A stretch of DNA of 58,379 bases from NCBI GenBank assembly GCA_902760345.1, contig CACWFY010000026.1, forward strand, positions 1 through 58,379, written 5' to 3'. Of the stretch, positions 1 to 8,076 are shown in pieces (positions within the stretch are counted from its first letter, which is position 1; the number at the start of each line of letters is the position of its first letter). Source of the DNA: an uncultured Bacteroidales bacterium. Its GTDB lineage: Bacteria; Bacteroidota; Bacteroidia; Bacteroidales; Bacteroidaceae. Both the position numbers and the translations under genes were made by a program. The notes below the pieces were generated by a model. That model ran no database searches. It was not told where the DNA came from and saw nothing but the letters and a program-made list of their open reading frames with translations.

Positions 1-143
1 ATCACCCGCTCGCCGAGCATCGCCCTGATCTCCTCCGGCGTGGCATACACCTCCTGCCACGGCCGCTTGTGCTCGCCATCCTCCTTCCGCTCTGTCTTCT
101 TCTTCGTTTCCGTTTTGGTTTTGTTTTTCGTTTTCGTCTCCAT
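1..143 (-). CDS. Hypothetical protein, N-terminal fragment (runs off the left edge)
   Basis: An open frame starts with ATG at 143 and reads off the window without a stop, giving 47 codons. The first 20 residues are almost only Lys, Thr, Glu and Asn (METKTKNKTKTETKKKTE), followed by a more ordinary stretch (RPWQEVYATPEEIRAMLGER). The Lys/Thr tract comes from a roughly 6-bp DNA repeat (ACGAAA-like) that also continues upstream of the ATG. I do not recognise the family. The real start could be further downstream. A small accessory or mobile-element protein is possible given the regulator fragment behind it, but nothing proves this. Confidence 0.4.
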   Translation of the reverse strand, partial: METKTKNKTKTETKKKTERKEDGEHKRPWQEVYATPEEIRAMLGERV

Positions 144-273
144 AGGCGTCTTCGTTTTCGTTATCGTTTTGGTTTATCCACGTGTAAAGTTACACAAAGA
201 AAAGGGCACATGCAAGCTTTCGCGCCACTATTTAGCAGCGCGAAGCGATTAATCACCCTATAGAGTTTAGCGA

Positions 274-479
274 CTACCTAAAAAGATCGCGGACACGCAC
301 TCCAAGCGCATCCGCAATCGTATGTAATCGCCATAGCGAGGGATCCTTCTGCCCGCTGATGAACCGACTCATGGACTGTGGTGTGATCCCTACGCGTTGA
401 GCCAGTTCTTTACAATTTACGTTTTTTCCCACATCACGCGCAGCAGTTGAAGCTGCGACACATAATTTTTCTGTTTCAT
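274..479 (-). pseudogene. XRE-family helix-turn-helix regulator, frameshifted in an A6 run
   Basis: Reading from ATG at 479 gives MKQKNYVSQLQLLRVMWEKT and then a stop. In the next frame, starting at the same place, the sequence continues as KELAQRVGITPQSMSRFISG and then QKDPSLWRLHTIADALGVRV with RDLFR and a stop at 274-276. Together these form one complete, typical XRE/Cro helix-turn-helix of about 68 residues. The break lies in the six-A run on the coding strand (T run at 422-427). One more A would restore a single frame. It may be a true frameshift, a base-calling error in a homopolymer, or slippage during expression. The domain identity is clear; the status is not. Confidence 0.72.
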
Positions 480-503
480 TTGTTGTAATAATTTAAAGGT
501 TAT

Positions 504-527
504 AAAAAAGGGGGGACAATTCCCCCC
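504..527 (-). terminator. Rho-independent terminator after manA
   Basis: On the minus strand a 7-bp stem (GGGGGGA / TCCCCCC, loop of four) is followed directly by six T. It lies about 50 bases downstream of the manA stop codon and ends the mannoside locus. Confidence 0.85.
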
Positions 528-577
528 GATTTGATTTGTTTGTAGTTTATTGCTTTTAAGATAAAGGTCTACGTTCC

Positions 578-1567
578 TTACGGCATCGTTGCAGTCAGAA
601 ACGTGGCGTTACCGAAGATATAGAGCACGTTTTCGCAGGCCGGCACGAGGATGGTCTCGCCCTGACGGATATGAATACCGTTGATGTTGGCCTCGCCCCA
701 CAGACACATCACCACCACGAATGAGTCGCAATGGAAGTCGACCTGCTGGGCGACCTGTACGACGACGCGGTGAACGACGAAGTGCGGACAGTTGATGAGC
801 TGGGAGGTGGGCTTGGTCGAGTCGTACGACGTGCGGTACTCGGGCCACACCTGGTAGTCGATGGCGTCCTTGGCCTGTTCGATATGTAGCTCACGGGGAT
901 TGCCGTGGGCATCCTTGCGTCCGAAGTCGTAGACGCGGTAGGTGATGTCCGAGGTCTCCTGGATCTCGGCAAGGAAGTTGCCGGCGCCGATGGCGTGCAG
1001 ACGGCCTGCGGGCAGGAAGTAGAGGTCGCCGACGTGGGCCTCGTGGGTGGCGATGACGTCCTGCATGGGGGAGTGACCCGACGGAGAACCGTCGGGAACG
1101 GGGGCATTCGCCAGCTGTTCATATTCGTCAGGCGTGATGCTTTTCTTCAGACCCGCATAGATCTTCGAGCCTACGTCGCTCTTGATGATGTACCACATCT
1201 CCGTCTTGCCCTGACAGCCGTGACGCTCCATAGCCAGCTTGTCGTCGGGGTGTACCTGAACGGAGAGGTCCTGACGCGAGTCGATAAACTTCACCAGCAG
1301 CGGGAACTTGTTGCCATACTTCTTATACACCTTCTGGCCGACGAGCAGACCCTTGTACTTGTCGATTAGCTGGGTGAGGTTCAGCCCCACGTCGACATCG
1401 TCGATGAGGCCGCGCTCCACGGCCACGCTCTCTTGACCAGGCACGCCGCTGATCTCCCAACTCTCGCCGATGTTCGGCTGGGCGGTATAGATGCCCTTGA
1501 ACGGTGCAATACGATAGCCACCCCAGATGGTGGTCTTCAGAAACGGTTCGAACTTATATGGTTTCAT
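578..1567 (-). CDS. manA: Mannose-6-phosphate isomerase, class I
   Basis: A 329-residue cytosolic zinc enzyme that interconverts mannose 6-phosphate and fructose 6-phosphate, so that mannose released outside the cell can enter glycolysis. The cupin metal site is visible: QVHPDD at about residues 104-109, TEMWY at 122-126, and GRLHAIGAG with the later histidine near 191. The length fits the short bacterial type I enzymes. It is the last gene of the minus-strand mannoside locus, one base after the preceding lipoprotein gene, and a strong terminator follows. Its presence next to a GH125 mannosidase supports mannose as the sugar handled by the locus. It could also serve GDP-mannose synthesis. Confidence 0.92.
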   Translation of the reverse strand: MKPYKFEPFLKTTIWGGYRIAPFKGIYTAQPNIGESWEISGVPGQESVAVERGLIDDVDVGLNLTQLIDKYKGLLVGQKVYKKYGNKFPLLVKFIDSRQDLSVQVHPDDKLAMERHGCQGKTEMWYIIKSDVGSKIYAGLKKSITPDEYEQLANAPVPDGSPSGHSPMQDVIATHEAHVGDLYFLPAGRLHAIGAGNFLAEIQETSDITYRVYDFGRKDAHGNPRELHIEQAKDAIDYQVWPEYRTSYDSTKPTSQLINCPHFVVHRVVVQVAQQVDFHCDSFVVVMCLWGEANINGIHIRQGETILVPACENVLYIFGNATFLTATMP

Positions 1568-1568
1568 C

Positions 1569-2558
1569 TTAGAACATATTGTACCGCTTGATGCTGATCA
1601 CACCTCCGGAGATAGACTTCAGAGAATTGATGTAGATATAGGCCCGGTACTTTCCATCGCCTGTCTCGATCCACATGCCGCCCTTCTCCTTCATGTTGAT
1701 ACAGTAGTTGGGCATACCCTGTAGCTGGATGGTTTCAAAGTCTATATCATCGATATAAGTGCCATAGTCCGGCTCGTCAGTCAGGTGACCGTCAATGATA
1801 CCCCATTCTTTTCGGAGCATCAGGTTGCGCGTCATCGTTGCCGGCACTTCCAGGTTGTCCAGCCACTCCTTGTCAGCTACAGGAGCGGCAAAGGTATGAC
1901 CGAACTCCACACCCTGGCTCTTCTTGTTTCTCCACAGGTAGCAGAGGTCTATCTTGTCAGGGATGTTTTGGGCCTCTGCGAGGGTATAGGCAGCCATATC
2001 TTCCAAAGAGATATAGCAGCGAGCCTTTGATAGCGTGATATCACGCTGCATATACTGCTTGCAGACTTTGTACGGTCCCATGGTCGTGCTGATGGTTTTA
2101 CCATCGGCAGCCTTAGCTGTAAAGGTAAAGGATACCTCACGGCCACGAGCCTCTTCTGGAATGACATAGTAGTAGCGCAAGGTCGCTGCACAGGTGTCTA
2201 CATTGAAAGTCACCGTGGTTGTGGCCCCTTCGGTAACAGAGGGATTACCCACTGGCACGGGAATATCCATACCCGATGAATTGGTATGGTAGGAGTTATG
2301 CTCCAGCCAAGTGCCAGCTGCTCCTGCTATGGATGCAGTAACAGTACATGACTCTAGATGTCCGGAACCATATGGCATCGCCATGGCATACGCCATGTAT
2401 ATCTGATTGCCTACAACGTTAGGACCCAAGGTTCGCTTAATACATTTGTTGTTAAGCGCACCAATATTGTCGCTGTCGTCGGAACAGGCGGTGAATGTCG
2501 TCATCAGGACGGCAGCGAGCAGAACAATGATAAATGGACACTGTCTTTTCATCTTCAT
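1569..2558 (-). CDS. Surface lipoprotein of a Sus locus, DUF4466-like
   Basis: A 329-residue protein with a lipoprotein signal peptide ending in the lipobox TTFTAC (Cys near 25) followed by SDDSDN, the acidic start typical of Bacteroidota lipoproteins sent to the outer leaflet. The rest is beta-rich with no catalytic motif that I recognise. Position after SusC and SusD is that of SusE/SusF-type glycan-binding proteins. The sequence resembles the DUF4466 family, but I assign this from memory of the pattern and hold it loosely. It ends one base before manA, so the two are surely co-transcribed. Likely job: glycan binding at the cell surface. Confidence 0.6.
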   Translation of the reverse strand: MKMKRQCPFIIVLLAAVLMTTFTACSDDSDNIGALNNKCIKRTLGPNVVGNQIYMAYAMAMPYGSGHLESCTVTASIAGAAGTWLEHNSYHTNSSGMDIPVPVGNPSVTEGATTTVTFNVDTCAATLRYYYVIPEEARGREVSFTFTAKAADGKTISTTMGPYKVCKQYMQRDITLSKARCYISLEDMAAYTLAEAQNIPDKIDLCYLWRNKKSQGVEFGHTFAAPVADKEWLDNLEVPATMTRNLMLRKEWGIIDGHLTDEPDYGTYIDDIDFETIQLQGMPNYCINMKEKGGMWIETGDGKYRAYIYINSLKSISGGVISIKRYNMF

Positions 2559-2571
2559 ATCCTCCTAAGTG

Positions 2572-2979
2572 TTATACGGGTTCTTGAACTGTGATATAGA
2601 TGGTATAGGTCTTTCTGACCCTGCGACTGCCGGAGATGACCGTATACTGTCGCGGATTGGCCAAATCAGAGAAGTCGGTAATACCTGTGATTTTCGGTTC
2701 CAACTTAGCATCTGTGACCAGAGAGAATTTGGGGTACAGATGCTGCAAGTCCGTGCCGTAGGCCACCGTGATATTGATGGTACAGGCATTGTTGTCGATG
2801 ATGACATCACCGACTTTAACCGTCAAATGGTCTGTGCCTGCCAAGTCAAAGTTGCTGACGTAGCACTCGTCACGGTCGGTAATCAACAGACCATCCTCAT
2901 CAATGGGATTGTCAGAGCAGGCTGTGCTGAATAGCATCACCGCCATGCCATAGAATAATATACTGAATATCTTTTTCAT
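2572..2979 (-). CDS. Small Sus-locus lipoprotein, Ig-like fold
   Basis: A 135-residue lipoprotein: a hydrophobic signal with lipobox FSTAC at about 17-21, then SDNPIDEDG. The remaining 110 residues look like one beta-sandwich (alternating hydrophobic strands ending in TYTIYITVQEPV), similar to short Ig-like or DUF5018-type domains found beside SusD proteins. No enzyme motif is present. It sits between SusD (57 bases upstream, with a heptamer repeat array in the gap) and the 329-residue lipoprotein. It probably spaces or assists the surface glycan-binding complex; this is inferred from position only. Confidence 0.5.
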   Translation of the reverse strand: MKKIFSILFYGMAVMLFSTACSDNPIDEDGLLITDRDECYVSNFDLAGTDHLTVKVGDVIIDNNACTINITVAYGTDLQHLYPKFSLVTDAKLEPKITGITDFSDLANPRQYTVISGSRRVRKTYTIYITVQEPV

Positions 2980-2980
2980 A

Positions 2981-3029
2981 ATTCTTACTTCTTACATCTT
3001 ACATCTTACTTCATACTTCATACATCTCG
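2981..3029 (-). repeat. Heptamer tandem array, TAAGATG/TATGAAG type (7 units)
   Basis: Seven consecutive 7-bp units fill the gap between susD and the next gene: attctta, cttctta, catctta, catctta, cttcata, cttcata, catctcg on the plus strand. On the transcribed strand it is purine-rich and lies directly before the ATG region of the small lipoprotein gene. Confidence 0.85.
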
Positions 3030-3035
3030 CTACGC

Positions 3036-4958
3036 TTACCTCCAAGGCTTGTTCTGTGTCAAGTTGGAGTTCTTGTTGCGTTCTGACTCAGGAATCCTGA
3101 AGATATAGCACTGCTCATACTGCAGTGAGGGTGAGTTGACCCAATATTCATTTTCCTGAGCGCCAAAGATATCATACCATTTGTAGCCCGTGCTTCCAGG
3201 ACCTCCATAGACATTCTCCAGACGGCGCCAACGGCGCAGGTCCCAGATGCGGTGGCCCTCGGCCAGCAATTCGACGATACGCTCCTGTTCGATAGCCTCA
3301 AAGAAAGCATCATGGGTAGAACATTTGGAAGATGCCAGAGCTGGCAGGTTACCACGATGACGGACGCGGTTGACCAAAGCAATACTCTTGGCGGTGGGAC
3401 CGTTGATCTCGTTGTCAGCCTCGGCATACATCAGGAATACATCTGCCAAGCGGATGACAGGCCAGTTGAAGTCACCGTCGATACGCTCTTGTCCCGCATA
3501 GTTACGGACGAACTTACGGAACACGTAACCCGTAGTAGAAAGGATGTTGTAAGAGGTGAGCTTCTTCTCTGTCACCGTGCCGTCGGGATTCTCTTCAAAG
3601 ACGGAGAGCGGTCCTTCCCAATTCTTGTATTCGTAGGGTGTGAAGCCCGTCTCACGCAGTGACATCATACCCATACACTGCTCATAGTCCCACATGATGG
3701 ATGCCTTCATACGGTAGTCGCGGTTGGCATAGGTCTGAGGATTCAGTGAAGAATTAGGAGTGGTACGGGCGGTTGTCGACGGCGACATCTTCTGCATGGG
3801 TTTGCAGAAGTCACCAGTTATCGTTGACTGGTAACGGTCGGCAATGTTAGCACGTGGATTTACCCACGACTGTGAATACTGCACTGTACGTCCTGCGAAG
3901 TCGCGCATGAGCTGTTCACCCTGGCTGGTGCTGGTACCACCATGCTCGAAGGTAAAGACAAACTCGCTGTCACCATTGGCGGTCGGCAGGAAGAGATAGA
4001 AGTAGTTGGGCAGGTTGGTGGCTCCACCCAGCGACTTCAGCTTGCCACTCAGGTCAACACCACCGATTTTGGTTCCTTGGGGCCATATTTCTGCCGGACC
4101 ATCGCACACGCCGGGTTCTCCCCCGCGGAAGAGGTCGAGACCATAGTCTTCGATGACGGCACGGAAGTCTTCACGGGCAGCCTTATAGGCTTTCTGTGCT
4201 TCACTCTCACTGGGAGTAAAGGTGTCCAGCTCTGGCCAGCCGAAGTGATTCCACGAGGCCCAGTAGAGGTGTATCTTACCACGCAGTGCAATGGCTGCAG
4301 GCTTGCTGTAGCGGCCACGAATGGCAGCCTTGACAGGCAGGGTTGCCTCCACTTCGTTAAGGTCGCTGATGAGGTGCTGATAGATTTCTGCAATAGGGGT
4401 GCGGGAAAGGTGGTCCACCTCGTCGTTGCTCTTCACGTTCCAGTCAACATAGGGTACGTCTCCCCACCAGGTGATGAGGCGGAAGTAGACGAGGGCACGC
4501 ATCAGCTTACACTCGGCAATGATGACGTCAAGGTTCTTTGCCTTCTCGCCACTGGTTGCATTACGCATCGCAGAAACATTCTCGATGACATAGTTGGCGC
4601 GGTTGACAGCTCCATAGCAGTATTTGAACATGTTGTCGAACCAGCCACCGAAGCCCCAGGGCAGATAGTCCCAGCGCCCCATATAGGCGCGGCCGTTATT
4701 CCCGTTGTTGTCCATAAAAGAGTTTCCACGCATCTTGACGTACTCTCCCATACCGTCGAGGTAGTAGTCACGGTTGAAGAGGTAACGGGTGTCTGACATC
4801 AGACCCGCCAAAGCCGATGTGGCATCGCTCTCCGACTTCCAATATTGCGAAGAGGACAGTTGGTCGGTAGGATCCTGTTCCAGAAGGTCCGGACGGCAGG
4901 AGGCTGTCAGCATCACTCCAACCAGCAGCAACAGGTAATATGAATATTTTGTTTTCAT
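3036..4958 (-). CDS. SusD/RagB-family nutrient-binding outer-membrane lipoprotein
   Basis: A 640-residue SusD homologue: lipobox LTASC at about 17-21, then the family start RPDLLEQDPTDQLS and QYWKSESDATSALAGL. The tetratricopeptide-like helices follow, and the C-terminal block has the usual RLADVFLMYAEADNEI and QERIVELLAEGHRIWDLRRW motifs. SusD lids bind oligosaccharide and sit on the SusC channel. The gene lies 34 bases after susC. The GH125 gene of the same locus suggests the ligand is an alpha-mannoside, but the ligand cannot be read from the sequence. Confidence 0.95.
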   Translation of the reverse strand: MKTKYSYYLLLLVGVMLTASCRPDLLEQDPTDQLSSSQYWKSESDATSALAGLMSDTRYLFNRDYYLDGMGEYVKMRGNSFMDNNGNNGRAYMGRWDYLPWGFGGWFDNMFKYCYGAVNRANYVIENVSAMRNATSGEKAKNLDVIIAECKLMRALVYFRLITWWGDVPYVDWNVKSNDEVDHLSRTPIAEIYQHLISDLNEVEATLPVKAAIRGRYSKPAAIALRGKIHLYWASWNHFGWPELDTFTPSESEAQKAYKAAREDFRAVIEDYGLDLFRGGEPGVCDGPAEIWPQGTKIGGVDLSGKLKSLGGATNLPNYFYLFLPTANGDSEFVFTFEHGGTSTSQGEQLMRDFAGRTVQYSQSWVNPRANIADRYQSTITGDFCKPMQKMSPSTTARTTPNSSLNPQTYANRDYRMKASIMWDYEQCMGMMSLRETGFTPYEYKNWEGPLSVFEENPDGTVTEKKLTSYNILSTTGYVFRKFVRNYAGQERIDGDFNWPVIRLADVFLMYAEADNEINGPTAKSIALVNRVRHRGNLPALASSKCSTHDAFFEAIEQERIVELLAEGHRIWDLRRWRRLENVYGGPGSTGYKWYDIFGAQENEYWVNSPSLQYEQCYIFRIPESERNKNSNLTQNKPWR

Positions 4959-4992
4959 CTGTGTTATATCTTTATGATCAATAGGTAGTTTC

Positions 4993-7900
4993 TTAGAAGG
5001 TGATATTCACTCCAAGTGTGTAGGTCTTGGTGGTAGGATAAAGGTCACCGGAATTGGCTGGCTTCTCCGGGTCGAGGCCCTCATAACCAGTGATGGTAAG
5101 GAGGTTGTCGGCACTGAAGTAGAAGCGTACGTTCTGCATATAGACTTTCTTGGTCCACAGCTGTGGCAAGGTGTAGCCTAACTGAATATTTTTCAGGCGG
5201 AAATAACTCATGTCGCGCAGGTAATACTCGTTCTCGGTCTGGTTGGTGGCATTGCCGCCCAGACGTGGCCACTCGCCACCACGGTTTTCGTAAGACCAGG
5301 GCTTCGTCAGATGGTCTTCCGTCGAGGTATAGCTTTGCAGGGGCAGGTTGACCTGATTGAACTTATTAATCCACATGTCCTTCCTGCCGGCACTGCCCTG
5401 CCAGAGCATGGCGAAGTCGATGCCTTTCCACTCTGCCTTGACATTCAAGGCGAAGTTGACGGTGGGCGCATCGCGCAGGGCATTGGCATTAGCTACCTTG
5501 TCGTTGGCATCAAGGGTACCGTCGCCATTGGCATCGAGACGGATGACGTCACCGGGCTTGGCTCCCTGGTTAGCATAGTTGTAGGTATCCTGGAAGGTCT
5601 GTGCCAGACTTGACAGGGCGGGCATGTAATAGACGAAGTGGTAGGGCATGTTCAGATAAACATTACCTTTGTCGAGGAACTCTCCCCACTTCTCCAGGTT
5701 CATGCGGTTGTAAGAGACGTTGCCGTTGACGCTGTATTTGAGCTTGCCGATGTTGTCGCGCCATGTGATATTCGCCTCTATACCTCGGTTGCGGAGGTTA
5801 CCCAGATTGGCCTTGGGAGCCTCATAGGCACCAGTGAGGAGGATAGACATCTGCGAGTTCTGCAGCATGCCGGTGGTGAGACGATTGTAATAGTCCAGTT
5901 CTGCCGTGAGTCGGCCATTGAAGAATGCCAAATCAAGACCCAGGTTGAAGACGCTGGTCTTCTCCCAGATAAGATCTTCGTTGAGCATCTTCTGATAGAT
6001 GAAACCTGTGGCAATCTTACCGTCATACATGTAGTTGTTCTGACTCATGATGATGCGCTGCTGATAGACACCGACACCACTGTTGTTACCCAGCTGGCCA
6101 TAGGAGACACGCAGCTTGGCATTGGTCAGCCAATTGCCGATGCGGTCCTTGAGCCAGGGCTCCTCGGTGATGCGCCATCCCAGAGAGCCTGAGGGGAAGA
6201 AGCCGTAGCGATGACCGTCGAGGAACTTGGAACTGCCGTCAACACGGAAGTTCAGTTCCAGCAGGTAGCGGTCATAGGCGTTATAGTTGATACGTCCAAT
6301 CCAAGAACGCAGTCCTTGACGGCTGGAGGTACCGCTGGTACCCTGTTTGGTAGTCAGTGCGGCATTGATTTCCGTCAAAGACGGGTGAATGCGCTCGTCG
6401 CGGGAGACGCTGTTGGAACGGCCGAACCAATACTCTTCACTATAAATGCCTAACAGTTTCACCTCGTGGTACTTGGCTATCTTGGTTTCATAGCTCAGGC
6501 GGAAGTTCATCAGCGTCTTATAGCCGTTGTGGTTGCGGTCTTCCACACCTACGCTGGGCTGTACATACCACAAATCCTTGGTGGTGTCTGTCTGGAAATT
6601 GTACGACTGCGTAGGCACGGGCGCGTTCTTGTAATACTGGTTGTAGTAGCGCAACGAATAGTCGAGGCGGGCTGTCAGACCTTTCAGCGGCTGCCACTGG
6701 AGAAAAGCAGAACCGTTGAGCTCCTGACGGTTCTCGTGCTTCACGCTGTTCTCATAGACGGCCAGCGGGTTGAAGGCTTCGGGCAGCTCCCCATAGGCCA
6801 TGGGTCCGCCGTAGTAGCCTGTGCTGGCATCGTAGGGATAAATACCTGCAATAGCCGTACCGATACGGTTGTCCTCACCGTTGAAACCTTTGCTCTGGCA
6901 ATAGGAGTAGTTGCTCCAGTTACCATCAATGCGAACACCCGTCTTCAGGTTCTTCAGCACCTGATAGTCATAGTTCAGGCGGATGTTATAGCGATTATAG
7001 TCGTTGCTGATTTGCAGACCCTGCTGTTTCATATAGCCAATGGATGCAAAGAAGTTGGTCTTCTCCGTACCACCCGTTGCCGAGACATTGTAGTTCTGGA
7101 TGTTACCCGTACGCATGACGTAGTCGAACCAGTCGGTATTGGGGTAGCGTACAGGGTCTATCATACCCAAGGCCATCCACTGATCGATGGTACCGTCTTT
7201 GAAGTTCTGTTGGACGCCATTGGTTCCGGGGTCGGTGGCGGCAGAAATCTGGTGCAGCGTCAACGCCTGGGCATAGTCGCTCAGCAGGTTGTAGGCTTTG
7301 GTAGCCTTCTGCCAGCCATAAGAACCGGAGAAAGAAATCTGAGTAGGCTTGTCCTTGCTGCCGCTCTTGGTCTTGACAAGGATGACACCGTTGGCAGCAC
7401 GCGAACCGTAAACTGAAGATGCACTAGCGTCCTTGAGGACGGAGATGCTCTCAATATCGTTGATGTTCAAACGGTTGATGTCTACGTCGGGCATGTCATC
7501 GACGACAATGAGTGGGGAGGCATCGTTGATGGTACCCAAGCCACGGATCAGCAGGGTGGCACTGTTGTTGCCTGCCATGCCCGTACTCTGGTTGACAGAC
7601 AGTCCAGGGATGAGTCCCGACAATGCCGACGACACGTTGGCAATAGAACGGGAGGTGAGGTCCTTGTCAACGGAGACAGAGGCTACGGAACCGGTGAGGT
7701 TCACTTTCTTCTGGGAACCATAACCGACCACGACAACTTGTTCAAGTACTACGCTGCTGTTACGCATCGTGACGTTGACAACTGAACGGTTCTTTAAATG
7801 TACCGTCTGGGTGTCATACCCGACATAGGAGAACGTCAGCTCAGCATCGGCCTTGCTGACCTTGATGGTGTAGTGCCCGTCGAGGTCGGTGACCGCTCCG

Positions 7901-8049
7901 CTTTTGGCACCTTTCTCCTGAATGGTGACGCCAATCAGTGGTCCTTGGTCAGCATCGACGACAGTACCAGTGATGGTGTGTTGCTGTGCCACTGACGACA
8001 TAACGGACAGCGTCAGCAGGGTAAGCAGTAATAGAAATCTTGGTTTCAT
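4993..8049 (-). CDS. SusC/RagA-family TonB-dependent outer-membrane transporter
   Basis: A 1018-residue porin that imports oligosaccharide with energy from TonB. Order: signal peptide (to about 21, ending SVAQQ), carboxypeptidase-D regulatory-like domain (ITGTVVDADQGPLIGVTI), the SusC hallmark EQVVVVGYGSQKKVNLTGSV near 105-120, plug domain (IRGLGTINDASPLIVVDD), then a long beta-barrel ending in YTLGVNITF with the terminal aromatic residue. Full length, with no visible break. It is followed by susD and preceded, 27 bases away, by the broken regulator gene in the same direction, so transcription may come from further upstream. Confidence 0.95.
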   Translation of the reverse strand: MKPRFLLLLTLLTLSVMSSVAQQHTITGTVVDADQGPLIGVTIQEKGAKSGAVTDLDGHYTIKVSKADAELTFSYVGYDTQTVHLKNRSVVNVTMRNSSVVLEQVVVVGYGSQKKVNLTGSVASVSVDKDLTSRSIANVSSALSGLIPGLSVNQSTGMAGNNSATLLIRGLGTINDASPLIVVDDMPDVDINRLNINDIESISVLKDASASSVYGSRAANGVILVKTKSGSKDKPTQISFSGSYGWQKATKAYNLLSDYAQALTLHQISAATDPGTNGVQQNFKDGTIDQWMALGMIDPVRYPNTDWFDYVMRTGNIQNYNVSATGGTEKTNFFASIGYMKQQGLQISNDYNRYNIRLNYDYQVLKNLKTGVRIDGNWSNYSYCQSKGFNGEDNRIGTAIAGIYPYDASTGYYGGPMAYGELPEAFNPLAVYENSVKHENRQELNGSAFLQWQPLKGLTARLDYSLRYYNQYYKNAPVPTQSYNFQTDTTKDLWYVQPSVGVEDRNHNGYKTLMNFRLSYETKIAKYHEVKLLGIYSEEYWFGRSNSVSRDERIHPSLTEINAALTTKQGTSGTSSRQGLRSWIGRINYNAYDRYLLELNFRVDGSSKFLDGHRYGFFPSGSLGWRITEEPWLKDRIGNWLTNAKLRVSYGQLGNNSGVGVYQQRIIMSQNNYMYDGKIATGFIYQKMLNEDLIWEKTSVFNLGLDLAFFNGRLTAELDYYNRLTTGMLQNSQMSILLTGAYEAPKANLGNLRNRGIEANITWRDNIGKLKYSVNGNVSYNRMNLEKWGEFLDKGNVYLNMPYHFVYYMPALSSLAQTFQDTYNYANQGAKPGDVIRLDANGDGTLDANDKVANANALRDAPTVNFALNVKAEWKGIDFAMLWQGSAGRKDMWINKFNQVNLPLQSYTSTEDHLTKPWSYENRGGEWPRLGGNATNQTENEYYLRDMSYFRLKNIQLGYTLPQLWTKKVYMQNVRFYFSADNLLTITGYEGLDPEKPANSGDLYPTTKTYTLGVNITF

Positions 8050-8076
8050 TGATAATATTATTTAATGTGTTTGTTT

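Noticed and set aside
418-432. Programmed -1 frameshift site in the XRE gene
   Set aside because: The run is GGGAAAAAAC, but in the reading frame the codons are GAA AAA ACG, which do not fit the X XXY YYZ slippery arrangement well. Slippage is only kept as one possibility.
3942-4796. Plus-strand open frame of 284 codons opposite susD
   Set aside because: Shadow of the SusD gene with no motif of its own.
6466-7416. Plus-strand open frame of 316 codons opposite susC
   Set aside because: Shadow of the SusC gene; low-complexity valine-rich translation and no recognisable domain.
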